This document shows, piece by piece, positions 1 through 12,753 of a DNA stretch of 64,000 nucleotides; within the stretch, counting starts at the first letter, position 1, and each line of letters starts with the position of its first letter. This DNA is from Euptelea pleiosperma (Eukaryota; Streptophyta; Magnoliopsida; Ranunculales; Eupteleaceae), in assembly GCA_035048495.1 (NCBI GenBank), contig JASUTR010000122.1, positions 62,001 through 126,000 of the forward strand. Reading direction: 5' to 3'. A model generated the notes under the pieces. That model was not told where the DNA came from. It made no database searches and saw only the letters and a program-made list of their open reading frames with translations. Both the position numbers and the translations under genes were made by a program.

Positions 1-2904
1 CAATTACGAGGTCCGGTTGCAAAAATGTCACAAGTTATAGGCTACGGAATGTAACCCACAAACTGAGTCCAATTAAAGACATTGACGCACGGATGGAGCT
101 ACCTTGTTTCGAATGTTCCGAATCTTGTTCCAACACTTCAAATGTGTTGAAACAATAGTAATGGAAGAGTTTGAGTCCAATTACGAGGTCCGGTTGCGAA
201 AAAGTCACAAGTTATAGGCTTCGGAATGTAAGACACAAACTGAGTCAAATTTAAGACGTTGATGCACGGATGGAGCTAACTTGTTTCGACTGTCATGAGT
301 CTTATTCCAACACTTCAAATGTTTTGAAACAATAGTATTGCAAGAGTTTGAGTTCAATTACGAGGTCCGGTTGCAAAAATGTCACAAGTTATAGGCTACG
401 GAATGTAACCCTCAAACTGAGTCCAATTAAAGACATTGACGCACGGATGGAGCTAACTTGTTTCGACTGTCACGAATCTTATTCCCACACTTCAAATGTG
501 TTAAAACAACAGTAATGGAAGAGTTTGAGTCCAATTACGAGGTCCGGTTGCGATAAAGTCACAAGTTATAGGCTTCGGAATGTAACACACAAACTGAGTC
601 CAATTTGAGACGTTGACGCACGGATTGAGCTAACATGTTTCGACTGTACTGAATCTTGTTCCAACATTTCAAATGTGTTGAAACAATAGTAATGGAAGAG
701 TTTGAGTCCAATTACGAGGTCCGGTTGCGAAAAAGTCACAAGTTATTGGCTTCGGAATGTAACACACAAACTGAGTCCAAATAAAGACATTGACGCACGG
801 ATGGAGCTAACTTGTGTCTACTGTCACGAATCTAATTCCAACACTTCAAATGTGTTGAAACAATAGTAATGGAAGAGTTTGAGTCCAATTACGAGGTCCG
901 GTTGCGAAAAAGTCACAAGTTATAGGCTTCGGAATGTAAGACACAAACTGAGTCAAATTTAAGACGTTGATGCACGGATGGAGCTAACTTGTTTTGACTG
1001 TCATCAATCTTTTCCCAACACTTCAAATATTTTGAAACAATAGTATTGCAAGAGTTTGAGTCCAATTACGAGGTCCGGTTGCAAAAATGTCACAAGTTAT
1101 AGGCTACGGAATGTAACCCTCAAACTGAGTCCAATTAAAGACATTGACGCACGGATGGAGCTAACTTGTTTCGACTGTCACGAATCTTATTCCCACACTT
1201 CAAATGTGTTAAAACAATAGTAATGGAAGAGTTTGAGTCCAATTACGAGGTCCGGTTGAGAAAAAGTCACTAGTTATAGGCTTCGGAATGTAACACACAA
1301 ACTGAGTCCAATTAAAGACATTGACGCACGGATGGAGCTAACTTGTTTCGACTGTTCCGAATCTTGTTCCAACACTTCAAATGTGTTGAAACAATAGTAA
1401 TGGAAGAGTTTGAGTCCAATTACGAGGTCCGGTTGAGAAAAAGTCATAAGTTATAGGCTTCGGAATGTAACACATAAACTGAGTCCAATTAAAGACATTG
1501 ACGCACGGATGGAGCTAACTTGTTTTGACTGTCACGAATCTAATTCCAACACTTCCAATGTGTTGAAACAATAATAATGGAAGAGTTTGAGTCCAATTAC
1601 GAGGTCCGGTTGCGAAAAAGTCACAAGTTATAGGCTTCGGAATGTAAGACACAAACCGAGTCCAATTTGAGACGTTGACGCACTGATGGAGCTAACTTGT
1701 TTCGACTATTTCGAATCTTGTTCCAACACTTCAAATGTGTTGAAACAATAGTAATGGAAGAGTTTGAGTCCAATTGCGAGGTCCGGTTGCGAAAAAGTCA
1801 CAAGTTATTGGCTTCGGAATGTAACACACAAACTGAGTCGAATTAAAGACATTGACGCACGGATGGAGCTAACTTGTGTCGACTGTCACGAATCTTATTC
1901 CAACACTTCAAATGTGTTGAAACAACAGCAATGGAAGAGTTTGAGTCCAATTACGAGGTCCGGTTGCAAAAAAGTCACAAGTTATAGGCTTCGGAATATA
2001 AAATACAAACTGAGTCCAATTAAAGACATTGACGCACGGATGGAGCTAACTTGTTTCGACTGGCACGAATCTTATTCCCACACTTCAAATGTGTTGGAAC
2101 AATAGTAGTGGAAGAGTTTGAGTCTAACTACGAGGTCCGGTTGCGATAAAGTCACAAGTTATAGGCTTCGGAATGTAACACACAAACTGAGTCCAATTTG
2201 AGACGTTGACTCACGGATGGAGCTAACTTGTTTCGACTGTCAGGAATCTTATTCCAACACTTCAAATGTGTTGAAACAATAGTAATGGAAGAGTTTGAGT
2301 CCAATTACGAGGTCCGGTTGCGAAAAAGTCACAAGTTATAGGCTTCGGAATGTAAGACACAAACTGAGTCAAATTTAAGACGTTGATGCACGGATGGAGC
2401 TAACTTGTTTCGACTGTCACCAATCTTTTCCCAACACTTCAAATGTTTTGGAACAATAGTATTGCAAGAGTTTGAGTCCAATTACGAGGTCCGGTTGCAA
2501 AAATATCACAAGTTATAGGCTACGGAATGTAACCCTCAAACTGAGTCCAATTAAAGACATTGACGCACGGATGGAGCTAACTTGTTTCGACTGTCACGAA
2601 TCTTATTCCCACACTTCAAATGTGTTAAAACAATAGTAATGGAAGAGTTTGAGTCCAATTACGAGGTCCGGTTGCAAAAATGTCACAAGTTATAGGCTAC
2701 GGAATGTAACCCACAAACTGAGTCCAATTAAAGACATTGACGCACGGATGGAGCTACCTTGTTTCGAATGTTCCGAATCTTGTTCCAACACTTCAAATGT
2801 GTTGAAACAATAGTAATGGAAGAGTTTGAGTCCAATTACGAGGTCCGGTTGCGAAAAAGTCACAAGTTATAGGCTTCGGAATGTAAGACACAAACTGAGT
2901 CAAA

Positions 2905-4298
2905 TTTGAGACGTTGACGCACTGATGGAGCTAACTTGTTTAGACTATTTCGAATCTTGTTCCAACACTTCAAATGTGTTGAAACAATAGTAATGGAAGA
3001 GTTTGAGTCCAATTACGAGGTCCGGTTGGGAAAAGGTCACAAGTTATTGGCTTCGGAATGTAACACACAAACTGAGTCCAATTAAACACATTGACGCACG
3101 GATGGAGCTAACTTGTGTCGACTGTCACGAATCTAATTCCAACACTTCAAATGTGTTGAAACAATAGTAATAGAAGAGTTTGAGTCCAATTACGAGGTCC
3201 GGTTGCGAAAAAGTCACAAGTTATAGGCTTCGGACTGTAAGACACAAACTGAGTCAAAATTGAGACGTTGACACACGGATGGAGCTAACTTGTTTCGACT
3301 GTCACCAATCTTTTTCAAACACTTCAAATGTTTTGAAACAATAGTATTGCAAGAGTTTGAGTCCAATTACGAGGTCCGGTTGCAAAAATGTCACAAGTTA
3401 TAGGCTACGGAATGTAACCCACAAACTGAGTCCAATTAAAGACATTGACGCACGGATGGAGCTAACTTGTTTCGACTGTTCCGAATCTTGTTCCAACACT
3501 TCAAATATGTTGAAACAATAGTAATGGAAGAGTTTGAGTCCAATTACGAGGTCCGGTTGTGAAAAAGTCACAAGTTATTGGCTTCGGAATGTAACACACA
3601 AACTGAGTCCAATTAAAGACATTGACGCACGGATGGAGCTAACTTGTGTCGACTGTCACGAATCTAATTCCAACACTTCAAATGTGTTGAAACAATAGTA
3701 ATAGAAGAGTTTGAGTCCAATTACGAGGTCTGGTTGCGAAAAAGTCACAAGTTATAGGCTTCGGACTGTAAGACACAAACTGAGTCAAATTTGAGACGTT
3801 GACGCACGGATGGAGCTAACTTGTTTCGACTGTCACCAATCTTTTTCGAACACATCAAATGTTTTGAAACAATAGTATTGCAAGAGTTTGAGTCCAATTA
3901 CGAGGTCCGGTTGCAAAAATGTCACAAGTTATAGGCTACGGAATGTAACCCACAAACTGAGTCCAATTAAAGACATTGACGCACGGATGGAGCTAACTTG
4001 TTTCGACTGTTCCGAATCTTGTTCCAATACTTCAAATGTGTTGAAACAATAGAAATGGAAGAGTTTGAGTCCAATTACGAGGTCCGGTTGCGAAAAAGTC
4101 ACAAGTTATAGGCTTCGAAATGTAACACACAAACTGAGTCCAATTAAAGACATTGAAGCACGGATGGAGCTACCTTGCTTCGACTGTGACGAATCTTATT
4201 CCCACACTTCAAATGTGTTAAAACAATAGTAATGGAAGAGGTTGAGTCCAATTACGAGGTCCGGTTGCGAAAAAGTCACAAGTTATAGGCTTCGGAAT
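2905..4298 (+). repeat. Duplicated block, copy at about 13661-15054
   Basis: About 1.4 kb (8 monomers) matches the segment 10,756 bp downstream with scattered mismatches. The offset equals 60 monomers plus two 68-bp truncated units, which is what lies between. Shared diagnostic features include the type-A marker GGACTGTAAG at 3232 and 13988, and TTGTGAAAAAG at about 3557 and 14313. The match ends where the left copy reads AATGTAAG and the right copy AATGTGAG. Boundaries were read by eye. Confidence 0.7.
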
Positions 4299-6521
4299 GT
4301 AAGACAAAAACCGAGTCCAATTTGAGACGTTGACGCACTGATGGAGCTAACTTGTTTAGACTATTTCGAATCTTGTTCCAACACTTCAAATGTGTTGAAA
4401 CAATAGTAATGGAAGAGTTTGAGTCCAATTACGAGGTCCGGTTGCGAAAAAGTCACAAGTTATTGGCTTCGGAATGTAACACACAAACTGAGTCCAATTA
4501 AAGACATTGACGCACGGATGGAGCTAACTTGTGTCGACTGTCACGAATCTAATTCCAACACTTCAAATGTGTTGAAACAATAGTAATAGAAGAGTTTGAG
4601 TCCAATTACGAGGTCCGGTTGCGAAAAAGTCACAAGTTATAGGCTTCGGAATGTAACACACAAACTGAGTCCAATTTGAGACGTTGACGCACGGATGGAG
4701 CGAACATGTTTCGACTGTGCTGAATCTTGTTCTAACACTTAAAATGTGTTGAAACAATAGTAATGGAAGAGTTTGAGTCCAATTACGAGGTCCGGTTGCA
4801 AAAAAGTCACAAGTTATAGGCTTCGGAATATAAAACACAAACTGAGTCCAATTAAAGAAATTGACGCACGGATGGAGCTAACTTGTTTCGACTGGCACGA
4901 ATCTTATTCCCACACTTCAAATGTGTTAAAACAATAGTAATGGAAGAGTTTGAGTCCAATTACGAGGTCCGGTTGCGAAAAAGTCACAAGTTATAGGCTT
5001 CGGAATGTAAGACAAAAACCGAGTCCAATTTGAGACGTTGACGCACTGATGGAGCTAACTTGTTTAGACTATTTCGAATCTTGTTCCAACACTTCAAATG
5101 TGTTGAAACAATAGTAATGAAAGAGTTTGAGTCCAATTACGAGGTCCGGTTGCGAAAAAGTCACAAGTTATTGGCTTCGGAATGTAACACACAAACTGAG
5201 TCAAATTAAAGACATTGACGCACGGATGGAGCTAACTTGTGTCGACTGTCACGAATCTAATTCCATCACTTCAAATGTGTTGAAACAATAGTAATAGAAG
5301 AGTTCGAGTCCAATTACGAGGTCCGGTTGCGAAAAAGTCACAAGTTATAGGCTACGGAATGTAACCCACAAACTGAGTCCAATTAAAGACATTGACGCAC
5401 GGATGGAGCTAACTTGTTTCGACTGTCACCAATCTTTATCGAACACATCAAATGTTTTGAAACAATAGTATTGCAAGAGTTTGTGTCCAATTACGAGGTC
5501 CGGTTGCAAAAATGTCACAAGTTATAGGCTACGGAATGTAACCCACAAACTGAGTCCAATTAAAGACATTGACGCACGGATGGAGCTAACTTGTTTCGAC
5601 TGGCACGAATCTTATTCCCACACTTCAAATGTGTTAAAACAATAGTAATGGAAGAGTTTGAGTCCAATTACGAGGTCCGGTTGCGATAAAGTCACAAGTT
5701 ATGGGCTTCGGAATGTAACACACAAACTGAGTCCAATTTGAGACGTTGACGCACGGATGGAGCTAACATGTTTCGACTGTGCTGAATCTTGTTCCAACAC
5801 TTCAAATGTGTTGAAACAATAGTGATGGAAGAGTTTGAGTCCAATTACGAGGTCCGGTTGCAAAAAAGTCACAAGTTATAGGCTTCGGAATATAAAACAC
5901 AAACTAAGTCCAATTAAAGACATTGACGCAAGGATGGAGCTAACTTGTTTCGACTGGCACGAATCTTATTCCAACACTTCAAATGTGTTAAAACAATAGT
6001 AATGGAAGAGTTTGTGTCCAATTACGAGGTCCGGTTGCGAAAAAGTCACAAGTTATAGGCTTCGGAATGTAACACACAAACTGAGTCCAATTTGAGACGT
6101 TGACGCACGGATGGAGCGAACATGTTTCGACTGTGCTGAATCTTGTTCCAACACTTAAAATGTGTTGAAACAATAGTAATGGAAGAGTTTGAGTCCAATT
6201 ACGAGGTCCGGTTGCAAAAAAGTCACAAGTTATAGGCTTCGGAATATAAAACACAAACTGAGTCCAATTAAAGAAATTGACGCACGGATGGAGCTAACTT
6301 GTTTCGACTGGCACGAATCTTATTCCCACACTTCAAATATGTTAAAACAATAGTAATGGAAGAGTTTGAGTCCAATTACGAGGTCCGGTTGCGAAAAAGT
6401 CACAAGTTATAGGCTTCGGAATGTAAGACAAAAACCGAGTCCAATTTGAGACGTTGACGCACTGATGGAGCTAACTTGTTTAGACTATTTCGAATCTTGT
6501 TCCAACACTTCAAATGTGTTG

Positions 6522-7488
6522 AAACAATAGTAATGGAAGAGTTTGAGTCCAATTACGAGGTCCGGTTGCGAAAATGTCACAAGTTATAGGCTTCGGAATG
6601 TAAGATACAAACCGAGTCCAATTTGAGACGTTGACGCACTGATGGAGCTACCTTGTTTCGACTATTTCGAATCTTGTTCCAACACTTCAAATGTGTTGAA
6701 ACAATAATAATGGAAGAGTTTGAGTCCAATTACGAGGTCCAGTTGCGAAAAAGTCACAAGTTATTGGCTTCGGAATGTAACACACAAACTGAGTCCAATT
6801 TGAGACGTTGACGCACGGATGGAGCTAACATGTTTCGACTGTGCTGAATCTTGTTCCAACACTTCAAATGTGTTGAAACAATAGTGATGGAAGAGTTTGA
6901 GTCCAATTACGAGGTCCGGTTGCAAAAAAGTCACAAGTTATAGGCTTCGGAATATAAAACACAAACTAAGTCCAATTAAAGACAATGACGCACGGATGGA
7001 GCTAACTTGTTTCGACTGGCACGAATCTTATTCCAACACTTCAAATGTGTTAAAACAATAGTAATGGAAGAGTTTGAGTCCAATTACGAGGTCCGGTTAC
7101 GAAAAAGTCACAAGTTATAGGCTTCGGAATGTAACACACAAACTGAGTCCAATTTGAGACGTTGAGGCACGGATGGAGCTAACATGTTTCGACTGTGCTG
7201 AATCTTGTTCCAACACTTAAAATGTGTTGAAACAATAGTAATGGAAGAGTTTGAGTCCAATTACGAGGTCCGGTTGCAAAAAAGTCACAAGTTATAGGCT
7301 TCGGAATATAAAACACAAACTGAGTCCAATTAAAGAAATTGACGCACGGATGGAGCTAACTTGTTTCGACTGGCACGAATCTTATTCCCACACTTCAAAT
7401 GTGTTAAAACAATAGTAATGGAAGAGTTTGAGTCCAATTACGAGGTCCGGTTGCGAAAAAGTCACAAGTTATAGGCTTCGGAATGTAA
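6522..7488 (+). repeat. Duplicated block, copy at about 9531-10497
   Basis: Just under 1 kb matches the sequence 3,009 bp (17 monomers) downstream. Markers are the rare combination GCGAAAATGTCACAAG followed by GTAAGATAC, then a GTTGAGGCACGG monomer, in the same order in both copies. Similarity drops at the GTAAGAC/GTAACAC difference. Boundaries are approximate. Confidence 0.7.
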
Positions 7489-7689
7489 GACAAAAACCGA
7501 GTCCAATTTGAGACGTTGACGCACTGATGGAGCTAACTTGTTTAGACTATTTCGAATCTTGTTCCAACACTTCAAATGTGTTGAAACAATAGTAATGGAA
7601 GAGTTTGAGTCCAATTACGAGGTCCGGTTGCGAAAAAGTCACAAGTTATAGGCTTCGGAATGTTAGACACAATCTGAGTCAAATTTGAG

Positions 7690-9809
7690 ACGTGGACGCA
7701 CGGATGGAGCTAACTTGTTTCGACTGTCACCAATCTTTATCGAACACATCAAATGTTTTGAAACAATAGTATTGCAAGAGTTTGTGTCCAATTACGAGGT
7801 CCGGTTGCAAAAATGTCACAAGTTATAGGCTACGGAATGTAACCCACAAACTGAGTCCAATTAAAGACATTGACGCACGGATGGAGCTAACTTGTTTCGA
7901 CTGTTCCGAATCTTGTTCCAATACTTCAAATGTGTTGAAACAATAGAAATGGAAGAGTTTGAGTCCAATTACGAGGTCCGGTTGCGAAAAAGTCACAAGT
8001 TATAGGCTTCGAAATGTAACACACAAACTGAGTCCAATTAAAGACATTGAAGCACGGATGGAGCTACCTTGCTTCGACTGTCACGAATCTTATTCCCACA
8101 CTTCAAATGTGTTAAAACAATAGTAATGGAAGAGTTTGAGTCCAATTACGAGGTCCGGTTGCGAAAAAGTCACAAGTTATAGGCTTCGGAATGTGAGACA
8201 CAAACCGAGTCAAATTTGAGACGTTGACGCACTGATGGAGCTAACTTGTTTCGACTATTTCGAATCTTGTTCCAACACTTCAAATGTGTTGAAACAATAG
8301 TAATGGAAGAGTTTGAGTCCAATTACAAGGTCCGGTTGCGAAAAAGTCACAAGTTATTGGCTTCGGAATGTAACACACAAACTGAGTCCAACTAAAGACA
8401 TTGACGCACGGATGGAGCTAACTTGCGTCGACTGTCAAGAATCTTATTCCAACACTTCAAATGTGTTGAAACAATAGTAGTGGAAGATTTTGAGTCCAAT
8501 TACGAGGTCCGGTTGCGATAAAGTCACAAGTTATAGGCTTCGGAATGTAACACACAAACTGAGTCCAATTTGACACGTTGACGCACGGCTGGAGCTAACA
8601 TGTTTAAATTGGGCTGAATCTTGTTCCAACACTGCAAATGTGTTGAAACAATAGTAATGGAAGAGTTTGAGTCCAATTACGAGGTCTGGTTGCAAAAAAG
8701 TCACAAGTTATAGGCTTCGGAATATAAAACACAAACTAAGTCCAATTAAAGATATTGACGCACGGATGGAGCTAACTTGTTTCGACTGGCACGAATCTTA
8801 TTCCAACACTTCAAATGTGTTAAAACAATAGTAATGGAAGAGTTTGAGTCCAATTAGAAGGTCCGGTTGCGAAAAAGTCACAAGTTATAGGCTTCGGAAT
8901 GTAACACAAAAACTGAGTCCAATTAAAGACATTCACGCACGGATGGAGCTAACTTGTTTCGACTGTCACGAATCTAATTCCAACACTTCCAATGTGTTGA
9001 AACAATAGTAATAGAAGAGTTTGAGTCCAATTACGAGGTCTGGTTGCAAAAAAGTCACAAGTTATAGGCTTGGGAATGTAAGACACAATCTGAGTCAAAT
9101 TTGAGACGTGGACGCACGGATGGAGCTAACTCGTTTTGACTTTCACCAATCTTTTTCCAACACTTCAAATGTTTTGAAACAGTAGTATTGCAAGAGTTTG
9201 ACTCCAATTACGAGGTCCGGTTGCAAAAATGTCACAAGTTATAGGCTACGGAATATAACCCACAAACTGATTCCAATTAAAGACATTGACGCACGGACGG
9301 AGCCAACTTGTTTCGACTATTCCGAATCTTGTTCCAATACTTCAAATGTGTTGAAACAATAGTAATGGAAGAGTTTGAGTCCAATTACGAGGTCCGGTTG
9401 CGAAAAAGTCACAAGTTATAGGCTTCGGAATGTCACACACAAACTGAGTCCAATTAAAGACATTGACGCACGGATGGAGCTAACTTGTTTCGACTGTCAC
9501 GAATCTTATTCCAACACTTCAAATGTGTTAAAACAATAGTAATGGAAGAGTTTGAGTCCAATTACGAGGTCCGGTTGCGAAAATGTCACAAGTTATAGGC
9601 TTCGGAATGTAAGATACAAACCGAGTCCAATTTGAGACGTTGACGCACTGATGGAGCTACCTTGTTTCGACTATTTCGAATCTTGTTCCAACACTTCAAA
9701 TGTGTTGAAACAATAATAATGGAAGAGTTTGAGTCCAATTACGAGGTCCGGTTGCGAAAAAGTCACAAGTTATTGGCTTCGGAATGTAACACACAAACTG
9801 AGTCCAATT
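7690..9809 (+). repeat. Duplicated block with a one-monomer indel, copy at about 14552-16848
   Basis: Collinear with the downstream copy at an offset of 6,862 bp up to about 8.88 kb and 7,039 bp afterwards. The change is exactly 177 bp: the right copy carries one extra monomer near 15.72-15.90 kb. Rare shared markers are TGTTTAAATT at 8601 and 15463, ACTCGTTTTGAC, and the ACTTCCAATG variant of the dyad. This shows gain or loss of whole monomers in phase. Confidence 0.7.
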
Positions 9810-10780
9810 TGAGACGTTGACGCACGGATGGAGCTAACATGTTTCGACTGTGCTAAATCTTGTTCCAACACTTCAAATGTGTTGAAACAATAGTGATGGA
9901 AGAGTTTGAGTCCAATTACGAGGTCCGGTTGCAAAAAAGTCACAAGTTATAGGCTTCGGAATATAAAACACAAACTAAGTCCAATTAAAGACAATGACGC
10001 ACGGATGGAGCTAACTTGTTTCGACTGGCACGAATCTTATTCCAACACTTCAAATGTGTTAAAACAATAGTAATGGAAGAGTTTGAGTCCAATTACGAGG
10101 TCCGGTTACGAAAAAGTCACAAGTTATAGGCTTCGGAATGTAACACACAAACTGAGTCCAATTTGAGACGTTGAGGCACGGATGGAGCTAACATGTTTCG
10201 ACTGTGCTGAATCTTGTTCCAACACTTAAAATGTGTTGAAACAATAGTAATGGAAGAGTTTGAGTCCAATTACGAGGTCCGGTTGCAAAAAAGTCACAAG
10301 TTATAGGCTTCGGAATATAAAACACAAACTGAGTCCAATTAAAGAAATTGACGCACGGATGGAGCTAACTTGTTTCGACTGGCACGAATCTTATTCCCAC
10401 ACTTCAAATGTGTTAAAACAATAGTAATGGAAGAGTTTGAGTCCAATTACGAGGTCCGGTTGCGAAAAAGTCACAAGTTATAGGCTTCGGAATGTAACAC
10501 ACAAACTGAGTCCAATTTGAGACGTTGATGCACGGATGGAGCTAACATGTTTCGACTGTGCTGAATCTTGTTCCAACACTTAAAATGTGTTGAAACAATA
10601 GTAATGGAAGAGTTTGAGTCCAATTACGAGGTCCGGTTGCAAAAAAGTCACAAGTTATAGGCTTCGGAATATAAAACACAAACTAAGTCCAATTAAAGAC
10701 AATGACGCACGGATGGAGCTAACTTGTTTCGACTGGCACGAATCTTATTCCAACACTTCAAATGTGTTAAAACAATAGTA

Positions 10781-10785
10781 ATGGA
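10781..10785 (+). repeat. Truncated-monomer junction 1 (68-bp unit)
   Basis: The monomer starting upstream runs to AACAATAGTAATGGA (phase 161-165) and continues as GCTAACTTG (phase 98) of a different monomer type. The five shared bases ATGGA occur at both phases, so 109 bp is missing and a 68-bp unit remains. The two later copies of this junction lie 1,661 bp and a further 5,378 bp downstream, both of the form n x 177 + 68. Confidence 0.9.
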
Positions 10786-10834
10786 GCTAACTTGTTTCGA
10801 CTGTTCCGAATCTTGTTCCAATACTTCAAATGTG

Positions 10835-12753
10835 TTGAAACAGTAGTATTGCAAGAGTTTGACTCCAATTACGAGGTCCGGTTGCAAAAATGTCACAAGT
10901 TATAGGCTACGGAATATAACCCACAAACTGATTCCAATTAAAGACATTGACGCACGGACGGAGCTAACTTGTTTCGACTGTTCCGAATCTTGTTCCAATA
11001 CTTCAAATGTGTTGAAACAATAGTAATGGAAGAGTTTGAGTCCAATTACGAGGTCCGGTTGCGAAAAAGTCACAAGTTATAGGCTTCGGAATGTCACACA
11101 CAAACTGAGTCCAATTAAAGACATTGACGCACGGATGGAGCTAACTTGTTTCGACTGTCACGAATCTTATTCCAACACTTCAAATGTGTTAAAACAATAG
11201 TAATGGAAGAGTTTGAGTCCAATTACGAGGTCCGGTTGCGAAAAAGTCACAAGTTATAGGATTCGGAATGTAAGATACAAACCGAGTCCAATTTGAGACG
11301 TTGACGCACTGATGGAGCTACCTTGTTTCGACTATTTCGAATCTTGTTCCAACACTTCAAATGTGTTGAAACAATAATAATGGAAGAGTTTGAGTCCAAT
11401 TACGAGGTCCGGTTGCGAAAAAGTCACAAGTTATTGGCTTCGGAATGTAACACACAAACTGAGTCCAATTAAAGACATTGACGCACGGATGGAGCTAACT
11501 TGTGTCGACTGTCACGAATCTTATTCCAACACTTCAAATGTGTTGAAACAATAGTAGTGGAAGAGTTTGAGTCCAATTACGAGGTCCGGTTGCGATAAAG
11601 TCACAAGTTATGGGCTTTGGAATGTAACACACAAACTGAGTCCAATTTGAGACGTTGACGCACGGATGGAGCTAACATGTTTCGACTGTGCTGAATCTTG
11701 TTCCAACACTTCAAATGTGTTGAAACAATAGTGATGGAAGAGTTTGAGTCCAATTACGAGGTCCGGTTGCAAAAAAGTCACAAGTTATAGGCTTCGGAAT
11801 ATAAAACACAAACTAAGTCCAATTAAAGACAATGACGCACGGATGGGGCTAACTTGTTTCGACTGGCACGAATCTTATTCCAACACTTCAAATGTGTTAA
11901 AACAATAGTAATGGAAGAGTTTGAGTCCAATTACGAGGTCCGGTTGCGAAAAAGTCACAAGTTATAGGCTTCGGAATGTAACACACAAACTGAGTCCAAT
12001 TTGAGACGTTGACGCACGGATGGAGCTAACATGTTTCGACTGTGCTGAATCTTGTTCCAACACTTCAAATGTGTTGAAACAATAGTAATGGAAGAGTTTG
12101 AGTCCAATTACGAGGTCCGGTTGCGATAAAGTCACAAGTTATGGGCTTCGGAATGTAAGACACAAACTGAGTCCAATTTGAGACGTTGACGCACGGATGG
12201 AGCTAACATGTTTCGACTGTGCTGAATCTTGTTCCAACACTTCAAATGTGTTGAAACAATAGTGATGGAAGAGTTTGAGTCCAATTACGAGGTCCGGTTG
12301 CAAAAAAGTCACAAGTTATAGGCTTCGGAATATAAAACACAAACTAAGTCCAATTAAAGACAATGACGCACGGATGGAGCTAACTTGTTTCGACTGGCAC
12401 GAATCTTATTCCAACACTTCAAATGTGTTAAAACAATAGTAATGGAGCTAACTTGTTTCGACTGTTCCGAATCTTGTTCCAATACTTCAAATGTGTTGAA
12501 ACAATAGAAATGGAAGAGTTTGAGTCCAATTACGAGGTCCGGTTGCGAAAAAGTCACAAGTTATAGGCTTCGAAATGTAACACACAAACTGAGTCCAATT
12601 AAAGACATTGAAGCACGGATGGAGCTACCTTGCTTCGACTGTCACGAAACTTATTCCCACACTTCAAATGTGTTAAAACAATAGTAATGGAAGAGTTTGA
12701 GTCCAATTACGAGGTCCGGTTGCGAAAAAGTCACAAGTTATAGGCTTCGGAAT
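10835..12753 (+). repeat. Duplicated block carrying truncated unit 2, copy at about 16213-18131
   Basis: About 1.9 kb matches the sequence 5,378 bp downstream (30 monomers plus one 68-bp unit). Both copies contain the truncated-monomer junction (12442 and 17820) and the following monomer with CACGAAACTT. The match begins just after a G/T mismatch in GTGTTG/GTTTTG and ends at the AATATAA/AATGTGA difference. Confidence 0.75.
12442..12446 (+). repeat. Truncated-monomer junction 2 (68-bp unit)
   Basis: Same ATGGA junction as at 10781, with the same monomer type on the left side. Downstream it continues as the type with CCAATACTTC and AATAGAAATGG, whereas the copy at 10781 changes to a different type within about 50 bp. 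The copies therefore descend from one event, followed by further exchange. Confidence 0.9.

Noticed and set aside
1764..2105. Open frame of about 113 codons in the satellite
   Set aside because: 177 is divisible by 3, so a frame free of stops in one monomer can continue into the next. The translation is just the repeat read twice, and other monomers at the same place have stops. No codon bias, start context or domain.
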